From JACJWR01 sp963842975 (GTDB lineage: Bacteria > Actinomycetota > Actinomycetes > S36-B12 > UBA10799), in contig CAWJIH010000001.1 in NCBI GenBank assembly GCA_963842975.1, positions 105,721 to 169,720 of the forward strand: a stretch of 64,000 nucleotides of DNA. The letters run 5' to 3'. Positions within the stretch are counted from its first letter, which is position 1; the number at the start of each line of letters is the position of its first letter. A model generated the notes under the pieces. The model was given only the letters and a program-made list of their open reading frames with translations. It searched no databases and had not been told where the DNA came from. Position numbers and translations under genes: made by a program. This document shows, one piece after another, positions 8,611 through 18,590 of this stretch.

Positions 8611-10014
8611 GTGGGAATCCAGACCGACGACGCGCGCGTGCTTCACATCACCAGCCAACTCTCCCGCGGTGGAGCCGGTCGAGCACTGATGTCGCTGGCG
8701 TCACACGAGCCGAGACATGAGGTGGTGTCCCTCGTCACGCCCGATCCGGCCACCCGTGCCCTCGCAAATCGATTGCATGTGACGTTGTGGACCGCACCCG
8801 CAGCCAGCGAGGTGGCCAAACTGATCAGGGCCGCCGACGTCGTGCAGGTCCACTTCTGGAATACCCCGGAGTTGTACGCCTTCCTGGATCGACCTTGGCC
8901 GGACGCGCGGTGGCTCGTGTGGGCGCATGTGAACGGTCGCACAGCGCCCCACGTGCTGATCCCTGAGGTGCGCGACTTCGCCGACCTTGTGGTGCTGACC
9001 GAGATGCCTGGCTCCGCACTCCCCTTGAAGCCTGACGGCGCACTGTCCATCCCGGCCGGAGTTGATCTCGAACGCCTCGGTTCCGGCACACACGCACCAA
9101 GCGAGAATGTCACGATCGGCCTTTTCGGCTCCCTTGATGCCACGACGGTCCACCCCGAGATCGCGCAGGTGCTGATCGATACTGCTGACGCGTGGGACCA
9201 CCTGCTGATAGTCGGCGCCGGCGACGGCGTGGGCCCCGTAGTACATCGGCTGGTGGACGCTGGGCTCAAGCGGTGCGTCACAACCACCGGCTTCGTCGAG
9301 GACGTGGGGAGCCACCTGCGTGAGATGGACATCCTGGTGCACCTCACACGCCCGGATGCCTCCTCCACCAGTGACCTGTCTGTGCAGGAAGCGATGTCGC
9401 TGGGAGTTGTCCCCATCGTGCTCGCCCAGACCGGTCCGGCCAAGATCGTCCGACACGGCATCGACGGCCTGGTCGCGGCGGACCCCGCAGCGGCTGCCGC
9501 CGACCTGCGAACCCTGGCGGCGGATCCGGTCTTGCGACGCACCCTCGCCATGGCGGCGTCATCCCGCACCGAGCAATTCGACTCCGCTCAGACCCGTCAC
9601 GCCTTCGCAGCAGCGTACGGCGAGTTGCGCCAGAACCCTCGCCGCGCGCGATGGTTGTCAGCGGGAGGTCCGCTGACCGGCGCTGCGGCGTTCATCCGGA
9701 GTTTAGGTGCAACCGCACCACAGTTCCACGAGTCTCACACGCCCGTGAAATCACGCGTCGAGGCAGCACGAACGGTGGCCGCGGACCTAGAAATCGCCGC
9801 CAGTCCTCCCGCACTAGTGTCACCTGGCGGGGGCGGAATCCTGCACTACCGCCGCCACTATCCGCAGGATCCCTGGCTCCGGTACTGGTCGGGTTTGGTG
9901 TTGGCGCACGGGGGCAGACATGCCTTGGCTGCGGGCGAGTTCATGGCGGCCAACAGATTGGGGCTCGCCAGCGACCGAGTCGCACCTCACCTCGATGCGC
10001 TACGGCGGCAATAG
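8611..10014 (+). CDS. Glycosyltransferase family 4 (GT-B fold)
   Basis: The GTG start is chosen because AGGAAGG lies nine bases upstream; it also frees space from the divergent HprK-like gene. 467 residues. ARVLHITSQLSRGGAGRAL is the N-terminal GT-B glycine loop. The C-terminal domain has LIVGAGDGVG, a TTGFVEDV strand and SVQEAMSLGVVPIV, the E-x7-E-like nucleotide-sugar region of GT4. About 130 residues after the GT4 core form an extra helical tail with a conserved-looking 'HYRRHYPQDPW'. Expected to act in the cytoplasm on lipid-linked intermediates. Confidence 0.85.
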   Translation: MGIQTDDARVLHITSQLSRGGAGRALMSLASHEPRHEVVSLVTPDPATRALANRLHVTLWTAPAASEVAKLIRAADVVQVHFWNTPELYAFLDRPWPDARWLVWAHVNGRTAPHVLIPEVRDFADLVVLTEMPGSALPLKPDGALSIPAGVDLERLGSGTHAPSENVTIGLFGSLDATTVHPEIAQVLIDTADAWDHLLIVGAGDGVGPVVHRLVDAGLKRCVTTTGFVEDVGSHLREMDILVHLTRPDASSTSDLSVQEAMSLGVVPIVLAQTGPAKIVRHGIDGLVAADPAAAAADLRTLAADPVLRRTLAMAASSRTEQFDSAQTRHAFAAAYGELRQNPRRARWLSAGGPLTGAAAFIRSLGATAPQFHESHTPVKSRVEAARTVAADLEIAASPPALVSPGGGGILHYRRHYPQDPWLRYWSGLVLAHGGRHALAAGEFMAANRLGLASDRVAPHLDALRRQ

Positions 10015-10047
10015 GTCCGCCGCAACGGTGAGTCGACGGGTGACGTG

Positions 10048-11368
10048 CTAGTTGTAGTAGCCGCCGATGTCGACGATGTATTGGGTGGAGCCTGCGGCTG
10101 TGGCTCCGGCGTAGGTGGTCATCTGGTCGTCGTTGACGGCCACCACCGAACCGTTAGCCAAGCGCATGCCGTCGGAATACCAGTTGATCGTCGACACCGA
10201 CGGTAACGGCGACCCACCCGGGGCTACCCGCAAATGCCCCCATCCGACCGTGTCGGCCTCGGTCAAGTTGAATGCCACCGCACCCACACCCGGTGGAACC
10301 GCGCCACCCATCGCCTCAACGGCCGGTGCGACGGCAGGTTGGCCCACCACGTGACCAACGTCGACCGTGTCCACCAATGTGAGGTTGTAGGCCACCGCTA
10401 CCGCGCCGGTTGGCGCCTATACGTCCACCGTGACCGGCACTCCAGGGCTCAACGGACCCGCACCGCCCTGGGACACCCTCGAATCGAACACCCGAAACGA
10501 CGAGGTCAATCCGGAGAACACAGCGCCCACGGGTGTCACGACTGTGGCCGCAGCCGCGCCCGGCCCAGCCTCGTTCACCGCTCGTAATTCCACGTCGACC
10601 GGCACGCCATTCGGCAGGCCTGTGACCCTCACCGGCGAGGACGCTACTCCCGCCGACGTCCACGCCGACCACTGACCGCCCGACGTCTTCGACCGAAACT
10701 CATAGTCGGTAATCGGCGCACCACCATCACCGCCAGCGGTGAACGCCACCTCCGCTGCCGTATACATCGGCGTTGCCGCCAAGTTCTGAGGTGCTAACGG
10801 TGGGGTCGGGTCCACGCCCTCGAAACGGGCGAGCGAAGTGGCCGGTGGCGATGTGAATTCGCCGCCCACCACGATTTTTCCGTTCGGCTGCAGAGCAAGT
10901 GCGTTCACAGAATCGTTGAGAACGGCACCGGCATTGACGTTGAATGCGACATCCGGAGTGCCATTGCTGTTGAAGCGCGCCAGGTAGGCCGACGGACTCA
11001 CGAAGAATCCCACCGGTCACGATCTTGCCGTCAGGTCCGACTGCGGCGGTGACTACCCAATCGTCCAACTGCGTGCCCACATTGACGTTGAAACCGACAT
11101 CCGGCGTGCCGTCGGCGTTGAACCGGGCGAGGTGAGTCGACGGCGACGTGAACAATCCGCCCGCCACCACCCGGTCGTCGCCCTGCACCGCAACAGAGCG
11201 GACCCAATTGTTCAAGGTTGAGCCCACGGCCGCGTTGAAAGTTGTGTCCGGGTCGCCTGCGGCCGCATGCGCTGTTGCCGGCAACACAGCCAGTCCGAAT
11301 AGCGCCAGCGCTAGCGCAACCAGGACAGACATCGATCGCGATCGAACGGCAAGTACTCCAGCAGACAT
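10048..11368 (-). pseudogene. Secreted delta-60-repeat/Fn3 surface protein, broken by a frameshift and an in-frame TAG
   Basis: The first segment starts at ATG 11368 with a signal peptide (VLVALALALFGLAVLPATA) and delta-60 repeats (DPDTTFN, GGLFTSPSTHLARFNADG, GPDGKIVTGG). At about 11015-11025 the frame changes by one base (GGGATTCTTC) and the repeats resume (SPSAYLARFN, LQPNGKIVVGG). Then follow a fibronectin III-like domain and the motif RVFDSRVSQGG, which begins a domain common in actinobacterial surface proteins. A TAG at 10417-10419 interrupts that domain in the same frame; the homologous sequence (GAVAVAYNLT, YIVDIGGYY) continues to 10048. A full-length protein would have about 440 residues. 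Either a decaying gene or two sequence errors. Confidence 0.7.
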
Positions 11369-11485
11369 CTCGGTCCCGCCTTCCGGCAAGTGTCCGTCAG
11401 TTCAGCACGGCAGCCTCAAGGCCTGCGCAAGACGTTGGCCTCGCCCAGTTGCACCGCCGGGACCAGTTGCGGCGCCGCGCAGCGA

Positions 11486-13522
11486 CTACAGCGCCGCGGC
11501 GACCTCGGTGCCCTGCTTGATCGCGCGCTTGGCATCGAGTTCCGCCGCAACATCGGCGCCGCCGATCAGGTGCGGGGTCATCCCTGCCGCAATCAACTCG
11601 TCGTAGAGGTCCCGACGCGGCTCCTGCCCGGTGCACAGGACCACGGTGTCGACGGCCAGCGTCTGCGCTTCGCCGTCAATCTCCACGTGCACGCCATCGT
11701 CATCGATGCCGGTGTAGGTGACTCCTGGGATCATCGTGACCCCACGGCGCGAAAGTTCCGCACGGTGGATCCAACCTGTGGTCTTGCCCAGGCCACCTCC
11801 GACCTTGGACGCCTTGCGTTGCAGCAGGAATACCTCACGCGGGGACTGTTCGGGTACCGGCCGCACGACCCCACCTGGCTCGGCGTAGTTGGTGTCCACA
11901 CCCCAGCGCTCAAAGAAGACCGCCGGGTCCTCGCTGGCCTCCATACCGTCGTCGGTGAGGAAGTCCGCCACATCGAATCCGATGCCACCGGCACCGAGGA
12001 TCGCCACCCGCGCGCCCACCTCCACATTGCCTCGCAGCACGTCGATGTAGGACACGACCGAGGGGTGGTCCACACCGGGGATCTCCGGGATCCGGGGCAC
12101 CACACCGGTGGCCACAACGATCTCGTCGTATTCGGGGATACCCACCTCGGAGGCCACCAACTCGGTCGCCGAAACTGGCTCCCCGGTCCGCACACTCACG
12201 CCGAGTTCACGCAGTCGCACGTCGAAGTACCGAAGCGTCTCGTTGAACTCCTCCTTGCCGGGTACCGACTTAGCCAGCAGCAACTGCCCACCGATGGTGT
12301 CTCCAGCATCAAACAGCGACACCAGATGACCACGCTCCGCGGCGCTCACCGCACAGGCCATACCGGCCGGTCCGGCACCCACCACGGCCACCCGCTTCAC
12401 GAGGTGCGTGGGTTCCAGCACCAGTTCCGTTTCGTGGCAGGCCCGCGGATTCACCAGACAGGACGTGAGTTTCAACTGGAAGGTGTGATCCAGACACGCC
12501 TGGTTGCATGCGATACAGGTGTTGATCCGCTCCGGTGTGCCAGCTGCGGCCTTCGCGACGAAATCCGGGTCGGCGAGCATCGGCCGCGCCATCGACACCA
12601 TGTCGGCCACACCGTCGGCGAGCAGGCGTTCGGCGAGTTCCGGGTTGTTGATCCGGTTGCTCGTCACCACCGGAATCGACACCGAATCAACCACTTTGGC
12701 GGTCACCCAGGTGTACGCCGCTCGCGGCACCGACATTGCGATGGTCGGAATCCGCGCTTCGTGCCATCCGATGCCGGTGTTGAGGATCGTCGCGCCGGCA
12801 GCCTCAATCTCACCTGCAAGTTCAAGGACCTCGTCCAGCGTCGACCCGCCGGGTACGAGGTCAAGCATGCTCAACCTGTAGATGAGGATGAAGTTTGGCC
12901 CGACTGCGGCTCGTGTGCGCCGCACGATTTCCAACGGGAACTGAATTCGATTCGAGTACGGCCCACCCCAGCGGTCGGTGCGCTGGTTGGTGGCCGCCAC
13001 GATGAACTCGTTGATGAGGTAACCCTCCGAGCCCATGATCTCGACGCCGTCGTAGCCGGCTTGCTGGGCAAGCACCGCTGCCCGGACGAAGTCGTCGATG
13101 GTGCGCTCCACATCCGCATCCGACAGTTCGCGCGGAACAAACGGTGCGATCGGCGCCTTGATCGGGCTCGGTCCCACCATGTCTTGGTGGTACGCATAGC
13201 GGCCGAAGTGCAGGATTTGCATGCAAATCCTGCCGCCCGCCTCGTGCACTGCTTCGGTGACGACCCGATGTTTGGCCACATCGGCCTCTTCGGCCAGCAT
13301 GGCCCCACCCGGATAGGGCCGTCCCTCATCGTTTGGTGAGATACCGCCGGTCACGATCAGCCCCACACCGCCACGTGCCCGCTCGGCGTAAAAGGCCGCC
13401 ATCCGCTCGAAGCCGTTGGGCGCCTCCTCCAGGCCCACGTGCATCGAACCCATGAGCACGCGGTTCGGCAGGGTGGTGAAGCCAAGGTCAAGGGGGGCTA
13501 GCAGGTGCGGGTAGGCAGTCAC
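11486..13522 (-). CDS. fadH: 2,4-dienoyl-CoA reductase (NADPH), FadH type
   Basis: The GTG at 13522 has AAAGAGG eight bases upstream and gives 678 residues, close to E. coli FadH (672); the longer reading frame upstream is antisense to the next gene. Residues 1-370 form the Old-Yellow-Enzyme FMN barrel (LGFTTLPNRVLMGSMH; SEGYLINEF; RTDRWGGP). A 4Fe-4S ligand set CIACNQACLDHTFQLKLTSC follows. The C-terminal half is an FAD/NAD(P)H module with VAVVGAGPAGMACA and VAILGAGGIGFDVA. It reduces 2,4-dienoyl-CoA in beta-oxidation of unsaturated fatty acids. It sits inside a polysaccharide locus but has no obvious link to it. Confidence 0.93.
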   Translation of the reverse strand: MTAYPHLLAPLDLGFTTLPNRVLMGSMHVGLEEAPNGFERMAAFYAERARGGVGLIVTGGISPNDEGRPYPGGAMLAEEADVAKHRVVTEAVHEAGGRICMQILHFGRYAYHQDMVGPSPIKAPIAPFVPRELSDADVERTIDDFVRAAVLAQQAGYDGVEIMGSEGYLINEFIVAATNQRTDRWGGPYSNRIQFPLEIVRRTRAAVGPNFILIYRLSMLDLVPGGSTLDEVLELAGEIEAAGATILNTGIGWHEARIPTIAMSVPRAAYTWVTAKVVDSVSIPVVTSNRINNPELAERLLADGVADMVSMARPMLADPDFVAKAAAGTPERINTCIACNQACLDHTFQLKLTSCLVNPRACHETELVLEPTHLVKRVAVVGAGPAGMACAVSAAERGHLVSLFDAGDTIGGQLLLAKSVPGKEEFNETLRYFDVRLRELGVSVRTGEPVSATELVASEVGIPEYDEIVVATGVVPRIPEIPGVDHPSVVSYIDVLRGNVEVGARVAILGAGGIGFDVADFLTDDGMEASEDPAVFFERWGVDTNYAEPGGVVRPVPEQSPREVFLLQRKASKVGGGLGKTTGWIHRAELSRRGVTMIPGVTYTGIDDDGVHVEIDGEAQTLAVDTVVLCTGQEPRRDLYDELIAAGMTPHLIGGADVAAELDAKRAIKQGTEVAAAL

Positions 13523-13729
13523 GTAGAAAACCTCTTTCACGTCAGCAGGATGTGCGCCACTGCGAGCCGGATCGCGCCGACCAAGCAGCGGCCTTGATTC
13601 GAAGTCTGCCAGGTGACACCTGGCTGGCACGCCGAGGTCCACCCTCAGCGCCACAGGCACACCCGACGGCCTCCGGGCGCACACCCGCCTGGTCCGCGAG
13701 GTGCGCTCCCAGCGGGTACGCTCAAATAC

Positions 13730-14551
13730 GTGAGTGACTCTGCAGCGTCTGACTCCACTGCGCCTTACTCGGGCGAAGGCCAACGCCCGGCCGAAAGTCA
13801 ACGCCCAGCCGATGGCCAAGGATCGGCAGCGAGTCCAGGTGGCGGACGTGTGGAGCGCACGTCGCACGTACCGCCCGCGCACAGCCCCGACGGCGCGGTA
13901 GACGCAGCCCTTCGGCTGCGAGCTTCCGATGCTGATCGTGACCGCGTCGCTACCGTGCTCAACAACGCCTACGCAGAAGGCCGCCTCACCCCAGCCGAGC
14001 ATGACGAGCGCCTCGCGGAGGTCTACGCCGCCATCACCTACGCCGATCTCATCCCAACTCTCCGCGACCTCCCAGTGCCGCCTGGCACCTTGACCGTGCC
14101 CACGACTGCCGCTCCGGTGACGTTGCCCACAATGGAATCATCGGCCAACTCCGGCAGCGGCATCACGATCAATCCCGGGCTGCCCATCGACACCAACACC
14201 ACTGCCGCGGCCGTCTTCGGGGAGTTCAACCGCAACGGAGCGTGGACTGTCCCGGCCGAGATGAGCGCTGTCACAGTTTTTGGCAGCGGTGAGTTGGACT
14301 TCACCGAGGCGAATCTCACCAGCAACGAGACTGTGATCACCGTGGTCGCCATCTTTGGCGAGGTCAAGATGACGATTCCGCCGGGGATAGGTGTGCGCAA
14401 CGAGGTCGTTGCCGTGCTTGGCGAGGCCGACGTGCGGGTGGAATCCGGGGACGGCTCGATGCCGGTGCTGGTGCTCAAGGGTGCGGCGATCATGGGCAGT
14501 TTGCAGGTGCGCCACCCCAAGCAGCCCAGGAAGTCCAAGCGGAAGGGCTAG
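13730..14551 (+). CDS. DUF1707 and LiaF-like (DUF2154) domain protein
   Basis: The GTG at 13730 is favoured, giving 273 residues. A low-complexity N-terminus of about 60 residues is followed by the DUF1707 motif (LRASDADRDRVATVLNNAY then GRLTPAEHDERLAEVYAA). The C-terminal part is a beta-repeat of the LiaF/DUF2154 kind, with AVFGEFNRNGAW, TVFGSGELDF, VAIFGEVKMTIP and AVLGEADV. Family knowledge: LiaF-like proteins sense or modulate cell-envelope stress, and DUF1707 is an actinobacterial N-terminal domain often paired with it. No transmembrane helix is visible. The end overlaps the Wzx gene by four bases, convergently. Confidence 0.8.
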   Translation: MSDSAASDSTAPYSGEGQRPAESQRPADGQGSAASPGGGRVERTSHVPPAHSPDGAVDAALRLRASDADRDRVATVLNNAYAEGRLTPAEHDERLAEVYAAITYADLIPTLRDLPVPPGTLTVPTTAAPVTLPTMESSANSGSGITINPGLPIDTNTTAAAVFGEFNRNGAWTVPAEMSAVTVFGSGELDFTEANLTSNETVITVVAIFGEVKMTIPPGIGVRNEVVAVLGEADVRVESGDGSMPVLVLKGAAIMGSLQVRHPKQPRKSKRKG

Positions 14552-16041
14552 CGCTTGCGGCCAGCCATGCCGAGCAGCGTGGACCGTGCGTTTGGGTCGA
14601 ATTTGCCGGCCACCAGCAGCCACACCGCTACGTAGACCACGGCAGCCACCAGAGTCGCCGGGATCAGCCCCAACGGAGAGAGCAGCACCGGCACCGTGAA
14701 AGCGCCAGCCACAGCCGGCACCAGCGCAGCCCGCCAGACCCCGGGCTCACCAACGAAACGCGTCAGCAAGATCCACACCACACCTGCCTGCACCAGCATC
14801 GCGACGGCCGTCGCGGCGGCAGCCCCGGCGGGTCCGTAGCGCGGGATAAGTACCAGGTTCGCCACGATGTTGGCCACAAGTGCCACCAACCCCGCGATCG
14901 TCACCTGCCGGTTCTTCGAGCGCGCCAGCAGACCACTGGCCACCACGAATTGCACCGTGTAGGGGATCAACGCAACCATGAGCCATCGCAGCGCCCCGGC
15001 GCTGTCGGAGCCGTAGGCCTCGCCGAAGACCAACGTGAGGACTTCGTCCGCCCGCAGGCCCAGCACCAGCGCATAGGGAACGAACACCGCGAACACCACC
15101 GAGCACGCCCGCATGACACCGCGGCGCACGGGTTCCGGCCCGGTCGACGCAGTCATGGTGGGAAGCGCCACTCGATCCACCGACCACAGCACGAACAGCA
15201 CGGTCTCGAACAGTTTGAAGGCCGCCGAATAGGCTCCGACAGCAGTGGAGTTCAACATCAGACCAAGGAGCACTGTGTCGATGCGGAACAAGAACATGTT
15301 GATGGTGGTGCTCAGGCCCAATGCAGTCGAGCCGCTGGCGATTTCGCGGATCCCGGCGCGACTCACCTGCTTCGGCCGGGGGTGCAATTGGATGCGGTGG
15401 CCGGTCCAGAACATCAAGCCGACGCCCACCACCGTGCCAGCGAGGTAGGCGATCGACATCCCCATCACCCCGCCGCCGGCAAACAGCACCCCAACGGCGA
15501 GCCCCGCCGTCACAAACCGCTGCACCACCAGGTTGACAGCGACAGCACTCTGACGTCCCTGCACTGCGGCAGCCGAACGGATCGCCTGATTCGCCGAATC
15601 GAGCAGCACAGCCAGGCTCAGAATGGCCGTCACCGCGCGCGCACCAGGGGGCGATCCGGGGATGAGCACAGCAATCAGCACCGCAGGTGGGATGAGCACC
15701 GCACGCAGCGCAAGGGTGTTGGCCAACAGCTCGTTCAGACGTCCTGGCGTGCGGGACGCCAGTTGAATCAGCGCGATGTCAAAGCCCCACAGCACAAAGG
15801 TGGCCATCATCAACGCGAGATTGAACGACCAGCTGAATACCCCGAAGTCAGCTACCCCGAGCACCCGCGCGGCGACGGCGAACATGACGAACGAGGCGAC
15901 TTTGCCGGCCAACTCCGCGACCGCCAACAACGAGACTGTGCGGGCATGGCGAACTCCCGTGGCGTTGCCTTCATCGGCTGCCCCGGGGTCGTTCCCTTTC
16001 CGGTGCGAGCCATCACCCTGCGGAGCCGGGGAATCACTCAT
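14548..16041 (-). CDS. Oligosaccharide flippase (Wzx-like, MOP superfamily)
   Basis: 497 residues with about 14 hydrophobic helices after a charged, glycine-rich N-terminal tail of some 30 residues. The first helix region (LLAVAELAGKVASFVMFAVAARVLGVADFG) shows the RVLG...FG pattern of polysaccharide flippases; shown here as AARVLGVADFG. Family role is to move undecaprenyl-linked repeat units across the membrane. With the sugar transferase at 19236 and the polymerase at 25930 it completes the Wzx/Wzy set. It is divergent from the GT2/GINT1-like gene. Confidence 0.88.
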   Translation of the reverse strand: MSDSPAPQGDGSHRKGNDPGAADEGNATGVRHARTVSLLAVAELAGKVASFVMFAVAARVLGVADFGVFSWSFNLALMMATFVLWGFDIALIQLASRTPGRLNELLANTLALRAVLIPPAVLIAVLIPGSPPGARAVTAILSLAVLLDSANQAIRSAAAVQGRQSAVAVNLVVQRFVTAGLAVGVLFAGGGVMGMSIAYLAGTVVGVGLMFWTGHRIQLHPRPKQVSRAGIREIASGSTALGLSTTINMFLFRIDTVLLGLMLNSTAVGAYSAAFKLFETVLFVLWSVDRVALPTMTASTGPEPVRRGVMRACSVVFAVFVPYALVLGLRADEVLTLVFGEAYGSDSAGALRWLMVALIPYTVQFVVASGLLARSKNRQVTIAGLVALVANIVANLVLIPRYGPAGAAAATAVAMLVQAGVVWILLTRFVGEPGVWRAALVPAVAGAFTVPVLLSPLGLIPATLVAAVVYVAVWLLVAGKFDPNARSTLLGMAGRKR

Positions 16042-16110
16042 TGCTATCGCCTAACACCGAATCGTGGCCCGGAATGCGCCTGCGACTGCACACATGCCAC
16101 GCTCCTGACT

Positions 16111-18531
16111 ATGGCCCCCAGTCGCACGGTGTTGCTCATTCCCTACTACAACAGCGCTGCCAGCCTACTCGCGTCGTTGCAGTCGGTGGACACAAGCGAG
16201 CACTGTGACGTGTTGATCGTCGACGACGGCAGTACCCGCGGACCGCTCGATCCGGTGGCCGCAGCCGAGGCCTGGCACGCCGAAGGCGCGGTGCACACCC
16301 TGGTCCTACCGCACAACGCCGGCATCGAACACGCCCTCAACGCCGGATTGGACTGGATCGCCGAGCGCGACTACACCTACATCGCACGGCTGGACTGCGG
16401 CGACCTCAACCGGCCGGGTCGCCTCGCTCGGCAGGAACGTTTCCTTGACGAGCACCCTGACGTTGTGCTCGTGGGAGGCGCAGCCTCCTTCGTGGATACC
16501 CAGGGAGTGGAGCAGTTCGTCTTCCGGCTGCCCACCACCCACGACGACATCGTTGCCGCAATGTGGCGCAATTCCGCTTTCATGCACCCGGCCGTGATGT
16601 TCCGCGCCTCGGCGCTCCCGCAGGTGGGTCGCTACCCGTTGGACACCCCCGCTGCCGAGGACTACGCCTTCTTCTGGCGGTTCATCGAAACCGGGCAAGT
16701 GGCGAATCTGCCCGATGTGCTGATCGACTACGAACTTGACCCCGGCGGGATTTCGCTGAGCAAACGCACCACCCAACTGGAATCGCGCTTGAAAGTCCAA
16801 CGCGCCCACGATGATGGCTCGCTGCGTGCCCGAGCCGGCATCGCCCGGACCACACTCCTGCTCAAGCTCCCTTACGGCCCGGTGTTCCAGGCGAAGAAGT
16901 TTCTCCATCGACGGCTGCGTGGAGGCCCCCGATCAAGCCCTGGCAGCCCACCGGCGGCCCTCGGCCCCTTGGCCCACCGGCCAATGCCTACCCTCAGCCG
17001 CGAGGCACTGGCGGACCACTTCCAGTGGACACCCGCACCCACAGGGAGTGGGCCGACTGATGCTGCGGTGACCATCGCGCTGGTGGTGGCTGGTGAGTTG
17101 CCTCATGCTCTTGAACGCTTGGCGATCGACTTCTGTGCTCGTGGTCCGTCTGTCCGGTTGGTGCCAGTGACCCAAACAGCCGTAGCCGCCGCGGCGACTA
17201 ACCCCGAGGTGTCCGAGCTCTTCGCAGCCGTCATCGCCCTGGATGGACCCACCCCGCACCTACCCGGCGTGCCGACGCTCAAGCTCACCGATGCCGACGG
17301 AATCGAGCTCACGAGGTCGGCTCGGGTCTCGCGGGCGGTGCGGACCGACGCCTCCGGGGTGACGGTGCGGCTGGCAGATTCACTCGGCTCGGTGCTTGCC
17401 GAAGGCGAGGTAGCGCCACGTCGCACGGTTGCGGCCACGCTTGTGCAGATGCAACAAGTCGCAGGTCCGTTGCTGGTCATCGGCGCCCGAAGTTTCCCGC
17501 TGCCGGCACCGCCACCTGCCGCCGCCCTGGAGTTGGCCGCACCACCGGCACGACCAGCGTTGGCAGATGCAATCGGCGCGGTGTGGTTCGCTGGCCGGCT
17601 CGCCATGCGCTTTGGGTCCGTGCGCCAGTGGCAGGTCGGTCGATTGAGGACCCCCGAAGCAATGCCGAACTTGCTCGAATCCGGTCCACGGGTGGCTGCC
17701 CCGACGCGTTGGATCTCCGCTCCAACACCAGATTTCTGGGCCGATCCCTTCCTGCTCACCGTCGATGGCCAGGAGTACCTCTTCGTAGAGGAACTCGACA
17801 TGGCCACCGGCAAGGGGGCGATCCGGATGCTGGCCGTGAGCGGAGCAGAGGTGGCCCCGCTGGGGATCGTGCTTCGCACCGAACATCACCTTTCCTACCC
17901 TCAGGTGTACCGACTGAATGGGCGCTGGATCGCCACCGTCGAAACTTGCGGTGCGTTCAACCCCATCTATACCTTCGAGTCACCGGGTGATCCGTGGGTC
18001 CAAGCTCGCGACCTTCCAGCATTGCCGTCGCACATCGCCGATCCGACCCTGCTGCTTGACGGACCACCGATCGGGACTGACTCCCCTGATGCCACCAGGA
18101 TTGTTGGGTTGATCGGCACTGATGCCGCCGTTGATGCCGATGCCGTGGTCGTGGCGCTCACGTTGACCGACGACGGTGACTGGCAACGCGACGACGATGC
18201 TGTGCGGGTCAGCGTGATTAATGGCCGGGCCGGTGGCACGCTCGATCCGACCCGTGGATTGCGCGCTACCCAAGATTGCTCCGGGGTGTACGGCCGGGCG
18301 GTGGAATTGCTGGCGTTTCCAGAAACCGATCCGGTGGATGTGGCCCTTCGGGTGGATGCCGGCTCCGCAGGTGAAGACGCGCGGGGGCGACGGCAACGCG
18401 GGTTGCACACACTCACGTGGTCCCCAGATGGGGCACATGCGTGGATCGACGGTTGGCATCGGCGGCCCACTCCCTTCGGCTGGCTGTGGGACCGTCGCGA
18501 ACGTCAACACCTAGATATCTGCCAGGGATAG
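16111..18531 (+). CDS. Two-domain glycosyltransferase: GT2 plus GINT1-type beta-propeller
   Basis: 806 residues from ATG 16111. Residues 1-250 form a GT2 domain (TVLLIPYYNSAASL, VLIVDDGSTRG, IARLDCGDLNRPGR, AEDYAFFWRF). A proline-rich linker and a middle stretch without a clear family follow. From about residue 540 the sequence WADPFLLTVDGQEYLFVEEL, HLSYPQVYRLNGRW and VETCGAFNPIY match the N-terminal propeller of plant glucosamine inositolphosphorylceramide transferase 1, which also occurs in bacterial sugar clusters. That domain probably binds or modifies a glycan. The fusion suggests both steps act on one substrate (inference). The stretch upstream of the chosen start is antisense to the Wzx gene. 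Confidence 0.82.
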   Translation: MAPSRTVLLIPYYNSAASLLASLQSVDTSEHCDVLIVDDGSTRGPLDPVAAAEAWHAEGAVHTLVLPHNAGIEHALNAGLDWIAERDYTYIARLDCGDLNRPGRLARQERFLDEHPDVVLVGGAASFVDTQGVEQFVFRLPTTHDDIVAAMWRNSAFMHPAVMFRASALPQVGRYPLDTPAAEDYAFFWRFIETGQVANLPDVLIDYELDPGGISLSKRTTQLESRLKVQRAHDDGSLRARAGIARTTLLLKLPYGPVFQAKKFLHRRLRGGPRSSPGSPPAALGPLAHRPMPTLSREALADHFQWTPAPTGSGPTDAAVTIALVVAGELPHALERLAIDFCARGPSVRLVPVTQTAVAAAATNPEVSELFAAVIALDGPTPHLPGVPTLKLTDADGIELTRSARVSRAVRTDASGVTVRLADSLGSVLAEGEVAPRRTVAATLVQMQQVAGPLLVIGARSFPLPAPPPAAALELAAPPARPALADAIGAVWFAGRLAMRFGSVRQWQVGRLRTPEAMPNLLESGPRVAAPTRWISAPTPDFWADPFLLTVDGQEYLFVEELDMATGKGAIRMLAVSGAEVAPLGIVLRTEHHLSYPQVYRLNGRWIATVETCGAFNPIYTFESPGDPWVQARDLPALPSHIADPTLLLDGPPIGTDSPDATRIVGLIGTDAAVDADAVVVALTLTDDGDWQRDDDAVRVSVINGRAGGTLDPTRGLRATQDCSGVYGRAVELLAFPETDPVDVALRVDAGSAGEDARGRRQRGLHTLTWSPDGAHAWIDGWHRRPTPFGWLWDRRERQHLDICQG

Positions 18532-18590
18532 CCAAGAGGACATGGCCCGGCCGCCGCGGGGAGTTGATTACCCGCAGTAGGCTACCGGCT

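Noticed and set aside
11390..13339. Long plus-strand open frame opposite the dienoyl-CoA reductase
   Set aside because: Rich in His and Arg with no domain, and exactly antisense to a well-conserved enzyme: a high-GC shadow.
13523..14002. N-terminal extension of the dienoyl-CoA reductase to 838 residues
   Set aside because: The extension is antisense to the DUF1707 gene; the GTG at 13522 has a good ribosome site and gives the family length.
14950..16110. Extension of the GT2/GINT1-like protein by 387 residues
   Set aside because: The extra part is antisense to the Wzx gene and is His/Arg/Gln-rich without structure.
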